A DNA stretch of 9,430 nucleotides from CAMPJM01 sp964440915 (lineage in GTDB: Bacteria > Bacteroidota > Bacteroidia > Cytophagales > Cyclobacteriaceae). Below the pieces are notes generated by a model that saw only the letters and a list, made by a program, of their open reading frames with translations, was not told the origin of the DNA and made no database searches. Of this stretch, positions 1-6,603 are shown in pieces (the stretch's first letter is position 1; every line of letters begins with the position of its first letter). Both the position numbers and the translations under genes were made by a program. The DNA is taken from NCBI GenBank assembly GCA_964440915.1, contig CAYTTV010000091.1, positions 1 through 9,430 of the forward strand. The letters are read 5' to 3'.

Positions 1-611
1 TGTCTTTTCATGGCGCCTACCACTTCTCCATCGACCACAAGGGCACGAATATCGGCTGCTTTGGATTCCTTGATGAATTCCTGCACAATGATGCGCGCTT
101 TTAATCCGTGAAAGGCTTCTATTACGGATCGGGCGGCTTTTTTTGTTTCCGCCAGCACTACGCCCAACCCTTGTGTGCCCTCTAATAACTTGATGACCAA
201 AGGAGCACCGCCAACTTCCTCAATGAGATTTTTGTCGTCTTTGGAGTAGTTGGTGAAGGCAGTCTTGGGCATGGCCAACCCTTCTTTGGCCAATATCTGC
301 AAACTTCGCAGCTTGTCCCTCGAGACGAGTATGGCTTCAGATTCCACCGCACTGAAAACTTTCATGGCTTCAAACTGGCGAACCACAGCCGTGCCGTAGA
401 AGGTTACAGAGGCACCGATGCGCGGAATAACGGCGTCGATATCGTGAAGCCTCTCCCCTTTATAGAGGATAGCAGAGCCGTTTTGCTCAATGATGATGTC
501 ACATTTTAGGTGATCAATAACCAAGCCTTCATGTCCTCGGGATTGAGCTGCTTCTACAAGCCTTCGAGTTGAATATAGGTTTGAATTTCTGGAAAGTATG
601 GCAATGCGCAT
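1..611 (-). CDS. rimK: RimK-type ribosomal protein S6 L-glutamate ligase, C-terminus cut by window edge
   Basis: An ATP-grasp ligase. In characterised relatives RimK adds glutamate residues to the C-terminus of ribosomal protein S6 in the cytoplasm. I translated the 203 visible residues by hand. They open with MRIAILSRNSNLYSTRRLVE and continue with the RimK hallmarks VIPRIGASVTFYGTAVVRQFE (about 61-81), SRDKLRSLQ (97-105) and the ATP-grasp loop EGTQGLGVVLAET (144-156), followed by VQEFIKE (177-182). These match the family almost position for position in the N-terminal and central ATP-grasp regions. E. coli RimK is about 300 residues, so roughly the last third lies outside the window. The ATG at 611-609 is the only sensible start and falls 6 nt after the stop of the protease-like gene, indicating co-transcription. 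No clear Shine-Dalgarno is present. The family call is secure; the actual substrate is inferred, since some RimK relatives modify other targets. Confidence 0.95.
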   Translation of the reverse strand, partial: MRIAILSRNSNLYSTRRLVEAAQSRGHEGLVIDHLKCDIIIEQNGSAILYKGERLHDIDAVIPRIGASVTFYGTAVVRQFEAMKVFSAVESEAILVSRDKLRSLQILAKEGLAMPKTAFTNYSKDDKNLIEEVGGAPLVIKLLEGTQGLGVVLAETKKAARSVIEAFHGLKARIIVQEFIKESKAADIRALVVDGEVVGAMKR

Positions 612-617
612 AATATT

Positions 618-1085
618 TCAAAAAAGGATTTTTTTATTTTTATATGAAAGATTCACGTGGGAAACGTCCACTATAAATCTTTTGGCCAAGAGCTTTCTTC
701 CCAATAAGATGGGATACTTCATGGCGCTTCTATCTGTTAGAGAGAACTCTGTCTTTATACGTTTGTTAAAGATCAATATCTCGGTTTTAATTACATATCG
801 TTCTTCCATATGGCCCGAAGAGCTTTTTATCCTCTTGAGCACGAAGTCATCGGTTTTGAAGACCTTTTTACCTTGGCCATGAATTTTGGATCCAGGGATA
901 TGGAACGTAATAAAGTCATTACCGTTTTCTTTAATGAGTCTGATTTTTGAGCAATGGATGGCTGAAGTATAGGCGCCTGTATCGATCTTAGCTTTCACTG
1001 CATGAAGAGAGAATTCTGGCAAGTCAATGATGTCTGTACGACCGATGAGCAGTTTCCCCTTTATTTTTCCTTCCTTTTTCCCCAT
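618..1085 (-). CDS. RimK-associated retropepsin-like aspartic protease (Zn_protease/RimB-type family)
   Basis: A small protein of 155 residues of the family once called 'ATP-dependent zinc protease' and now viewed as retropepsin-like. The sequence shows the active-site-type motif KAKIDTGAYTSAIH (residues 31-44, presumed catalytic Asp35) and the C-terminal family signature FSLTDRSAMKYPILLGRKLL (114-133). There is no signal peptide or membrane segment, so it is probably cytoplasmic. Members often sit beside rimK, as here: its stop is 6 nt before the rimK start. In Pseudomonas a protein of this kind (RimB) has been linked to RimK function, so a role in trimming or controlling S6 modification is plausible but not shown by this sequence. 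I prefer the ATG at 1085; the frame is also open from a TTG at 1091 two codons earlier. Either start is 11-17 nt after the holB stop. With a single DTG-type motif it would need to dimerise to form a retropepsin active site. Confidence 0.85.
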   Translation of the reverse strand: MGKKEGKIKGKLLIGRTDIIDLPEFSLHAVKAKIDTGAYTSAIHCSKIRLIKENGNDFITFHIPGSKIHGQGKKVFKTDDFVLKRIKSSSGHMEERYVIKTEILIFNKRIKTEFSLTDRSAMKYPILLGRKLLAKRFIVDVSHVNLSYKNKKILF

Positions 1086-1102
1086 ATCCAACTTAATTCA
1101 GT

Positions 1103-2227
1103 CTAACTTCTGATGATTTTGGCGATCAGCAAAGAAAGGTCTGCAAATAAAATCTTTGGATTGGCATTTCTCTCTAGGTGATAATGGGCCTGAGTGATTT
1201 CTTCTGCCATTCTCCCCGCCTTATCGGTATCGACCACTTTAGAAAAATTCTGCACAAACTCAAGTTCATCGCCTTGAAGCCTTTGCAGCTTTTCAGCGCT
1301 ATACTGCGCAATGATGGTTTCGCGCAGCATGGTAAGGGCATATTGCAACAGTGCTTTCTGTGCTACCTTGTCCATTTTATTGTATTGCTCAGCCTGTTCG
1401 ACGATTTTGGTGAGATTCCAAGTGAAGCAATATCGCATCCATTCACGAAAGACTTCTCCAGCGTCATCTTCAACTTGCCCAAGCAATCGTTCGGCAGCAT
1501 TGAGATTGCCTTCGGCCAGAAACACAAGCTTTTGAGCCTTTTCTTGGTCCAAATTATGAACCCGCATCATGTATGCTGCAATTTCGGCGTCACTAAAAGC
1601 CCTGATATTAAGCTTCTGCGTTCGAGATAGGATCGTGACGAGTAGTTTTCCTATATCGTGGGCTACCAATATGAATAGCGTATTGGCGGGCGGCTCTTCT
1701 AATATTTTCAAAATGCCATTGGCGGCTGCAGGGTGCATGTATTCAGGCTGCCATATGATCATGATCTTATACTTCCCTTCAAAAGCTTTGAGCGAAAGCT
1801 TCTTGATGATTTCCCTGCTTTCTGCCTTAGAGATATTGACCTGTTTGTTTTCGCCTCCATAGGCATTGCTCCAATCGGTAATAGACCCATAAGGATTGCC
1901 CTTGATAAATGTCCGCCACTCTTTGATATAAGTGTCGCTCATGGGGTCTTTGGCAGTGCTGTTTTTGCTTCCACTGACGGGATACACAAAATGAAGGTCT
2001 GGATGGATAAGCTTTCCTGTTTTGGCACAGGAAGGACATTTTCCACACGAATCGTTCTCTTGGCGGTTCTCACAATTGAGGTAGGCAGCAAAAGCCCAAG
2101 CCATGGCTAAGTTGGCACTCCCTTCGGGACCGACAAATAATTGGGCGTGGGCCAACTGATTGGCAGTTACCGTATTGATTAAATGACGCTTGACCTCCGC
2201 TAAGCCTTCTATTTCTGAGAATTGCAT
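1103..2227 (-). CDS. holB: DNA polymerase III subunit delta' (clamp loader)
   Basis: A 374-residue AAA+ clamp-loader subunit that helps open the sliding clamp and load it onto primed DNA at the replication fork. The N-terminus has the delta'/gamma layout: a P-loop position reading GPEGSANLAMA (33-43), a zinc module with Cys52, Cys61, Cys64 and Cys67, the switch-region motif LKILEEPPANTLFIL (173-187), and the arginine-finger segment ILSRTQ (199-204), where many relatives have SRC. The P-loop lacks the GKT/GKS lysine, so the subunit should not hydrolyse ATP, as is known for delta'. The C-terminal 150 residues are alpha-helical-looking collar sequence. Length is slightly above E. coli delta' (334). 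The ATG at 2227 lies 5 nt after the stop of the GlmU-like gene, which fixes the start and supports one operon. DnaX is the main alternative but is excluded by the dead P-loop. Confidence 0.93.
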   Translation of the reverse strand: MQFSEIEGLAEVKRHLINTVTANQLAHAQLFVGPEGSANLAMAWAFAAYLNCENRQENDSCGKCPSCAKTGKLIHPDLHFVYPVSGSKNSTAKDPMSDTYIKEWRTFIKGNPYGSITDWSNAYGGENKQVNISKAESREIIKKLSLKAFEGKYKIMIIWQPEYMHPAAANGILKILEEPPANTLFILVAHDIGKLLVTILSRTQKLNIRAFSDAEIAAYMMRVHNLDQEKAQKLVFLAEGNLNAAERLLGQVEDDAGEVFREWMRYCFTWNLTKIVEQAEQYNKMDKVAQKALLQYALTMLRETIIAQYSAEKLQRLQGDELEFVQNFSKVVDTDKAGRMAEEITQAHYHLERNANPKILFADLSLLIAKIIRS

Positions 2228-2232
2228 GAAGA

Positions 2233-3447
2233 TTATATTTCCCTAGCTCTGAACGCTACAGTTTGCTCAAATATATGGGTTAAAATTTTCTCTTCTTCCA
2301 TATCCATGATTTTATTCCGCCTTTGCATCACGATTCTGGCGGTTTCCATAAACTTGTCCAGTTGATAGGTAGAAAAGCTTCCTCCATTGGCCGCGCCCCA
2401 AGAAAAGGAAGGGATGAATTTTGGAGGGAACCCTTCTCCATAAACATTGGTGCCTATGCCCACTACTGTGCCCGTATTGAACATGGTATTGATCCCGCAA
2501 CGGGAATGGTCTCCCATCATCAGGCCGCAAAACTGCTTTCCAGAGTCTACCAGTTTCTGATGGGCATAATTCCAGACCTTTACAGCACCATAAGTATTTT
2601 TGAGATTGGAGGCGTTGGTTGCTGCTCCTAAATTGCACCATTCTCCTATGACAGCATTGCCTAAAAAGCCATCATGACTTTTGTTCGAATAGCCGAATAT
2701 TACAATATTATTGACTTCGCCTCCGATTTTTGAATAAGGCCCTACGGTAGTATCACCTCTTACTTTCGTCCCCATGACTACGGTTGAGTTCTCGCATAAG
2801 GCAAAGGGACCTCGTATGATAGCGCCTTCCATGATCTCGGCGTTCTTGCCTATGTAAATAGGGCCTGTTTCTGCATTGAGTACAGCGGCTTTTATGGCGG
2901 CACCCTCTTCTATAAAAATTTGACCTTCGTTATAGATTATGGTATGGGGGTCTTTTACTTTTTGCGATGCCCTGCCCTTGGTGATCGAGGCAAAGTCATG
3001 GCGTATTTCTTCGCCATTGAACCCGAAAATATCCCATAGATTTTGCAGAAGGGTGATTGTCCCATCGTAAGGCTTGCATTGAAAATAATCACTAAACCCT
3101 TCCATGCGCTCCTTGAATTGAGAAAGGGTGTTGCTGTCACATTTTCCTGCTAACAATATGCTCCCCTGAACTAATGCTTCTCCATCTTTAAGGCTTTTAA
3201 TTGCCTGCAAAAGCTGAGCATTAGGGCAAAGTGCTCCATTGACTAGCAAGTTGGTACTGTTTGATTTCAACGTGAATTTATGGGACAAGTAGTCCGGAAC
3301 GAGGTAGGAAGGTTTGGTCGAAAATGCCATTTCCCACTTTTCAGCGATTGTGTTTATCCCAACGCGTATGTCTGCAACCGGCCTTGTAAAAGTAAAGGGT
3401 AGTAGGTTCTCACGGATATGCGTGGAATCGAATAAAATAAGGTTCAT
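2233..3447 (-). CDS. GlmU-like sugar nucleotidyltransferase/acetyltransferase of the Bacteroidota type
   Basis: A 404-residue cytoplasmic protein of the 'alternative bacterial GlmU' group, thought to act in UDP-N-acetylglucosamine synthesis (uridylyl and/or acetyl transfer on glucosamine 1-phosphate). The family's opening is clear: MNLILFD then RENLLPFTFTRPVADIRVGI (12-31). The C-terminal half, from about 165 to 340, is a left-handed beta-helix with hexapeptide-like turns, for example IYIGKNAEIMEGAIIRGPF (197-215) and FLGNAVIGEWCNLGAATNAS (261-280). The classical GlmU LAAGxGTRM nucleotide-binding motif is absent from the N-terminus, which is normal for this group but leaves the exact reaction open. 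The frame is open from a TTG at 3453, but the ATG at 3447 gives the conserved N-terminus and is preferred. First gene of the likely operon with holB, the protease and rimK. Confidence 0.85.
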   Translation of the reverse strand: MNLILFDSTHIRENLLPFTFTRPVADIRVGINTIAEKWEMAFSTKPSYLVPDYLSHKFTLKSNSTNLLVNGALCPNAQLLQAIKSLKDGEALVQGSILLAGKCDSNTLSQFKERMEGFSDYFQCKPYDGTITLLQNLWDIFGFNGEEIRHDFASITKGRASQKVKDPHTIIYNEGQIFIEEGAAIKAAVLNAETGPIYIGKNAEIMEGAIIRGPFALCENSTVVMGTKVRGDTTVGPYSKIGGEVNNIVIFGYSNKSHDGFLGNAVIGEWCNLGAATNASNLKNTYGAVKVWNYAHQKLVDSGKQFCGLMMGDHSRCGINTMFNTGTVVGIGTNVYGEGFPPKFIPSFSWGAANGGSFSTYQLDKFMETARIVMQRRNKIMDMEEEKILTHIFEQTVAFRAREI

Positions 3448-3450
3448 ATA

Positions 3451-3467
3451 CAAAAGTATTAAAAGTA
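3451..3467 (-). promoter_or_regulatory. Two TAnnTTT(G/A) elements just before the GlmU-like gene
   Basis: On the minus strand TACTTTTA (3467-3460) and TACTTTTG (3458-3451) lie in tandem, 9 bp apart. The second matches the Bacteroidota -7 consensus TAnnTTTG fully; the first differs only in the last base. The exact match ends only 3 nt before the ATG at 3447, so its transcript would be nearly leaderless. The first has a TTG 17 bp upstream that could serve as a weak -33 element. One of them is probably the operon promoter; which is uncertain. Confidence 0.4.
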
Positions 3468-3480
3468 CCTTAATTAAAAA

Positions 3481-3498
3481 TATTCAACTTGTCGAATA
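3481..3498. repeat. 18-bp near-palindrome upstream of the GlmU-like operon
   Basis: Read on the minus strand, TATTCGAC-AA-GTTGAATA pairs end to end with seven Watson-Crick pairs and one G-T pair, leaving the central AA. It lies about 34-51 bp before the ATG at 3447, overlapping or just upstream of the predicted promoter. It resembles an operator for a dimeric regulator; the central loop is too small for a good RNA hairpin. No regulator is identified. Confidence 0.3.
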
Positions 3499-3570
3499 CA
3501 TAATTTGATTCTACAAGTGCCATTCTTTTTAAAAGAGTGAGCCAGAATACAAAATCCGCTATAAAACAAA

Positions 3571-3598
3571 AAAGGCTTCGTTTTACAAAGAAGCCTTT
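3571..3598 (-). terminator. Intrinsic terminator of rpmE2
   Basis: On the minus strand a 9-bp perfect stem, AAAGGCTTC pairing with GAAGCCTTT (3598-3590 with 3579-3571), encloses a 10-nt loop and runs into a T tract (TTTTTTGTTTT when the stem's own T residues are counted). It begins 18 nt past the L31 stop codon. Stem, loop and U-tract all fit a Rho-independent terminator, which separates rpmE2 from the GlmU-like operon. Confidence 0.88.
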
Positions 3599-3616
3599 CA
3601 AATGGGTTGTTGCCGG

Positions 3617-3859
3617 TTATTTTTTCTTGTACCGCTTGTTGAATTTTTCAACTCTACCAGCTGTATCCACGAATATGTTCTTTCCAGTGTAAAATGGATG
3701 AGAAGCAGAGCTTACTTCCACTTTTATCAAAGGATAGGTCTTCCCATCTATTTCGATAGTATCTTCAGAATTCATGGTAGACCTTGTTATAAATTTAAAG
3801 TCACTTGAAGAATCCTGGAAAACTATTTCTCTATATTCAGGGTGAATTCCTTTTTTCAT
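3617..3859 (-). CDS. rpmE2: 50S ribosomal protein L31 type B (zinc-free form)
   Basis: An 80-residue protein of the large ribosomal subunit, which in known ribosomes contributes to the bridge between subunits. It begins MKKGIHPEYREIVFQD and contains VSSASHPFYTGKNIFVDTAGRVEKFNKRY, the L31 signature. It has no cysteines, so it is the C-minus type B form that does not bind zinc; E. coli YkgM is a comparable protein. In species that also carry a zinc-binding L31, the type B gene is often induced by zinc limitation, but in many Bacteroidota it is the only L31, and this window cannot tell which applies. It has its own promoter (3904-3934) and terminator (3571-3598), hence is probably a monocistronic unit. 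The ATG is preceded by A/T-rich sequence with no Shine-Dalgarno, as is usual in this phylum. Confidence 0.96.
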   Translation of the reverse strand: MKKGIHPEYREIVFQDSSSDFKFITRSTMNSEDTIEIDGKTYPLIKVEVSSASHPFYTGKNIFVDTAGRVEKFNKRYKKK

Positions 3860-3903
3860 GATATTTTATATTTACTATTGATTACTAACGGGATAAAGAG
3901 GGG

Positions 3904-3934
3904 CAAAATTAAGTTTATTTTTCATGAAATCAAA
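3904..3934 (-). promoter_or_regulatory. Bacteroidota-type promoter of rpmE2
   Basis: On the minus strand TTTG (3934-3931) is followed after 19 bp by TAATTTTG (3911-3904). This fits the -33 TTTG / -7 TAnnTTTG consensus used by the primary sigma factor of Bacteroidota, with normal spacing. It predicts a transcript start near 3897-3900 and a leader of about 40 nt before the L31 ATG at 3859. Confidence 0.65.
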
Positions 3935-4011
3935 TCAGACTTTGAAATATTTTTTATGGTTTGAAATAGCGTTGATGTGTCAAATCCCTATATCTATAAA
4001 TTTCTATTTCT

Positions 4012-5334
4012 TTATCGTTTATGAGAGATCTTATCCAGCAATCTTGGCATATAGGCCAACAAGCTAATGCCTCTTACCAGCACATAAGATATAAATGCAA
4101 GCCAAAGCCCCTGATTACCTTTCCAAGCCACCAAAGTTAATCCTAAGCCGATAAATAGAAGGACAGAAATGATGGATGCATTCCGCATTTCTTTACTCCA
4201 GGTGGCTCCGATAAACACGCCATCTAATTGGAAGGCCACGAAAGAAATCACTATGTAAAGGGCAGCATAGGGCAAATGCTGTGCAGCAACCGCTCTTACC
4301 GATTCGTCTATCGTTAGAAAAGCTACTGCCTCATGCCCAAAAGCAAAGACCAACAGTGCAAGCAGCAGAGCTGTAACAGCAGCCAACTGTGATGAATCTT
4401 TTAAATTACGGATAAATGCATTTCTATCTTTGGCGCCAATAGTTTTCCCTGTCAGCATTTCCACCACATAGGCATATCCATCGAGAAAAAATGCCGAAAG
4501 GGAGACGAACTGAAGCAGAATATGATTGGCCGCCAAGGTGACGTCTCCAAATTTGGCTCCTTGGTCCGCAAACCAGGCGAAACCGCTCAATAGGGCCAAT
4601 GTGCGAATCATGATGTCTGAATTGGTCTTGAGCATGGCTTTGAACTTTTGCTTTACAAACACCTGTTGCCAGGGCCAAAAGAATTGTTCTGGGTGCACCA
4701 TCAACTTTATCGATCGGATCACAATCCATAAGCCTAAGCCAAGAGTCAGCCATTCGGCAATGATGGTGCCCAAGGCAATCCCTTTGATGCCCCAACCCAG
4801 CCCTAGCACAAAAAACAAGTTCAAGCCGATGTTGATCCCGTTGAGGAAAAGCTGGACCATCAATAGCTTTTTTGTCTCGGATAGCCCTATTAAGGTGCCA
4901 AGCAAAGCATAAGTGGCCAATGTGGCTGGTGCTCCCCAAATCCGAACAAAGAAATAGTCGCTTACAAGTGCTTTCACTTCTTCGCTCGCGCTCATCAGCG
5001 ATAAGGCTGTCCAGTTGATTGCCTGCTGCAATCCGATCAGAACAATGCCTATACCAATGCCTAACGTCAATGCTCGCAGCAGTATTGAACGTGTCTCAAC
5101 CGGATCTTTTGCGCCTACTGCTTGGGCCGTAAAGCCAGTAGTGCTCATCCTTAGAAAGCCAAAACCCCAATAAACAAAACTGAAAATCAACGACCCTAAT
5201 GCGATGGCTCCTAAGGCAGCCGTATCGCCCGTATATCCGATAGCAGCCGTATCAGCCAACCCTAATAAGGGTGCCGAAGCATTGGCGAGAATAATCGGGA
5301 ATGCCAAACGGGCAATGGTCCAAGTGTTTTTCAA
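4012..5334 (-). CDS. MATE family multidrug/drug efflux transporter (DinF-like)
   Basis: A 440-residue inner-membrane antiporter that in this family exports drugs or other organic compounds in exchange for Na+ or H+. About twelve hydrophobic segments run through the protein. The start, ARLAFPIILANASAPLLGLADTAAIGYTG (8-36), is the typical MATE TM1 region (family form P.I...l..l...vD...vG), followed by GSLIFSFVYWGFGFLRMSTTG and the TAQAVGAKD loop. The mid-protein IKGIALGTIIAEW is the usual MATE segment before the central loop. The lineage resembles DinF more than NorM, but substrate cannot be read from sequence. The start is a TTG at 5334; the frame stays open about 65 nt further upstream with no ATG, and the family's N-terminus begins here, so TTG is the best choice. 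It lies 117 nt after the outer-membrane protein gene and probably has its own promoter. No clear terminator follows it. Confidence 0.92.
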   Translation of the reverse strand: MKNTWTIARLAFPIILANASAPLLGLADTAAIGYTGDTAALGAIALGSLIFSFVYWGFGFLRMSTTGFTAQAVGAKDPVETRSILLRALTLGIGIGIVLIGLQQAINWTALSLMSASEEVKALVSDYFFVRIWGAPATLATYALLGTLIGLSETKKLLMVQLFLNGINIGLNLFFVLGLGWGIKGIALGTIIAEWLTLGLGLWIVIRSIKLMVHPEQFFWPWQQVFVKQKFKAMLKTNSDIMIRTLALLSGFAWFADQGAKFGDVTLAANHILLQFVSLSAFFLDGYAYVVEMLTGKTIGAKDRNAFIRNLKDSSQLAAVTALLLALLVFAFGHEAVAFLTIDESVRAVAAQHLPYAALYIVISFVAFQLDGVFIGATWSKEMRNASIISVLLFIGLGLTLVAWKGNQGLWLAFISYVLVRGISLLAYMPRLLDKISHKR

Positions 5335-5351
5335 TTGAGCAGTCTTTTTTG

Positions 5352-5359
5352 CAAAAGTA
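5352..5359 (-). promoter_or_regulatory. Possible -7 element for the MATE gene
   Basis: TACTTTTG on the minus strand matches TAnnTTTG exactly and lies 17 nt before the TTG start, implying a very short leader. No convincing TTTG is seen 17-21 bp further upstream, so the promoter is only half supported. Confidence 0.35.
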
Positions 5360-5451
5360 CTTATATCAAAAGAAAGGAACGGAGATGTTGATTTATGAAG
5401 CTGGTTTTATTTAGAGGCATACAGCATCTTGATCCAAAGTGATTGATTTAG

Positions 5452-6504
5452 CTAAAACTCAAAATATACATTGCCTAGAATGGAATATTGCATGAGCTGA
5501 ACTGGAATCCAAGGTATGGTCTTATGATAAAAGTATGCCCAACCTTGAACACCCACATTAATGTGCTTGCTTACTTTTGCTACTGCTCCCGCTGAATAGG
5601 AAGGAGATAGAAGTGCAAAGGAGAAAGTTGGCCTTACTGTATAAGTAGGAGGAGCCATATAACCAATATGTAAGGGTATGCTTATATAATTAACTTTCCC
5701 TCCTTTTCTTTTATCTAACTGCGAATACAGAAGGCCCGTTTTCAAGAAGAGCTTCTCATTTGCACGAGGTAGCCAAAAATGCACCAGCACGCCTGTTTGG
5801 TAGTAGGGCTTATCATGGACGTTCAGGAAGTCATTCGTCAATATTGCTTTGTTGTTCAAATAGAGCGCTCCAATCACAGCTTCAAGGTTGACTTTTATCA
5901 AAGGTTGCCGTTTCTCATATATTATACACGCTTTATCATCACATACAGCATGGTGGTAATCCTCGGCTATTTTGACCAAGTTTTGATGAGAGGGTGCTTT
6001 CATTCGGTCTATCCTGGATTTGAGCTGGGGAGCATCTTGCATGTAATAGTTCAGTAGCCCAACGTGGTGGTTCGACTTGTATAAGACTTGTCTGCCTCCT
6101 ACATGCCGAACATCCTCTTCATAGGGTATTTCTACTAAACCTTCTCCATCTCGGTTTAAATAGTAGTGGTCCCCATCGTCATCACGTAAATAATAAACGT
6201 TGACTTCTCCATTGAGCAAATACTCGAGGAACATCCGTTTGCCATTGATATCTTTAGCGATATAAAATTTGCTGTCGATAAACCGATAAGCAAATATATC
6301 ATAAGGGGTATAATCCTTGACCTCCCCGTTTTCATTTTTAAATCTGCAAGTGCTGCTCATAAGCAAATCGCCCCTGTAGTCTATTTCGCCAAATAGCGTA
6401 TCGCCTGGAGTCATGATGACATATCCAGGTCTAAAGTCCCTTTGGGCGACTACTATATGAGCTGAAAGGCACAGTATTAAAATGATCGTCTTTCTAATAT
6501 TCAT
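5452..6504 (-). CDS. Orphan outer-membrane beta-barrel protein with signal peptide
   Basis: I do not recognise a named function. The 350-residue product has a clear Sec signal peptide (positive MNIRK, hydrophobic TIILILCLSAHIVV, cleavage probably after Ala20). Next comes a segment, GYVIMTPGDTLFGEIDYRG (27-45), which continues with the CRFKNENGEVKDYTPYDI region. This opening recurs in many uncharacterised Bacteroidota exported proteins. The middle (about 100-200) is hydrophilic with two cysteines (188, 193). The last 140 residues show alternating hydrophobic/polar strands, including YISIPLHIGY (273-282), and the protein ends NVYFEF with a terminal aromatic, as in outer-membrane barrels of the PorT-like type. 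A small barrel of roughly eight strands is my inference. The ATG at 6504 follows AAAGGA at 5-nt spacing, one of the few Shine-Dalgarno-like sites here. It has no same-strand partner closer than the MATE gene. Confidence 0.75.
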   Translation of the reverse strand: MNIRKTIILILCLSAHIVVAQRDFRPGYVIMTPGDTLFGEIDYRGDLLMSSTCRFKNENGEVKDYTPYDIFAYRFIDSKFYIAKDINGKRMFLEYLLNGEVNVYYLRDDDGDHYYLNRDGEGLVEIPYEEDVRHVGGRQVLYKSNHHVGLLNYYMQDAPQLKSRIDRMKAPSHQNLVKIAEDYHHAVCDDKACIIYEKRQPLIKVNLEAVIGALYLNNKAILTNDFLNVHDKPYYQTGVLVHFWLPRANEKLFLKTGLLYSQLDKRKGGKVNYISIPLHIGYMAPPTYTVRPTFSFALLSPSYSAGAVAKVSKHINVGVQGWAYFYHKTIPWIPVQLMQYSILGNVYFEF

Positions 6505-6552
6505 GTTTATCCTTTTTTATTTCAAAATAAAGCGTTAAAGATTAATAAAAAA

Positions 6553-6576
6553 ATAAAGGACTGAAAATTCCTTTAT
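6553..6576. repeat. AT-rich 8-bp inverted repeat in the divergent intergenic region
   Basis: ATAAAGGA (6553-6560) pairs perfectly with TCCTTTAT (6569-6576) around an 8-nt loop. On the minus strand it is followed by a run of eight T residues, giving a terminator-like outline about 50 nt upstream of the outer-membrane protein gene. With only two G-C pairs the stem is weak. It could be a leader attenuator, an operator, or chance in A/T-rich DNA. Confidence 0.3.
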
Positions 6577-6582
6577 ATATAT

Positions 6583-6603
6583 AGGAGGGAGCAGGATGTA
6601 ATG
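6583..6603 (+). promoter_or_regulatory. Shine-Dalgarno followed by a start-stop codon pair and overlapping ATG
   Basis: AGGAGG (6583-6588) is followed after 7 nt by ATG (6596-6598), which is immediately followed by TAA (6599-6601); that TAA shares its last base with a second ATG (6601-6603), forming TAATG. The first ATG has ideal spacing but encodes only Met. The second opens the 52-codon reading frame. A full AGGAGG is unlike the other gene starts in this window. Function is inferred only. Confidence 0.35.

Noticed and set aside
33..43. Idea that holB could be dnaX because of the AAA+ fold and zinc cysteines (positions are residues in holB)
   Set aside because: The P-loop reads GPEGSANL without the catalytic lysine, and the length and C-terminus fit delta', not the longer tau/gamma subunit.
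598..882. 94-codon plus-strand reading frame opposite the protease gene
   Set aside because: It lies wholly antisense to the well-supported protease gene and the rimK start, and its protein has no recognisable features.
1178..2110. Several overlapping plus-strand frames of 74-150 codons
   Set aside because: All are antisense to holB; their residues mirror holB codons and none has an independent start signal.
4424..4939. 171-codon minus-strand frame inside the MATE gene and a 128-codon plus-strand frame opposite it
   Set aside because: Both are out-of-frame shadows; the MATE frame has family motifs and membrane helices throughout this stretch.
5447..5456. 10-bp palindrome TTTAGCTAAA spanning the stop codon of the outer-membrane protein gene
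   Set aside because: Too short, A/T-rich and without a T tract; expected by chance and not a credible terminator.
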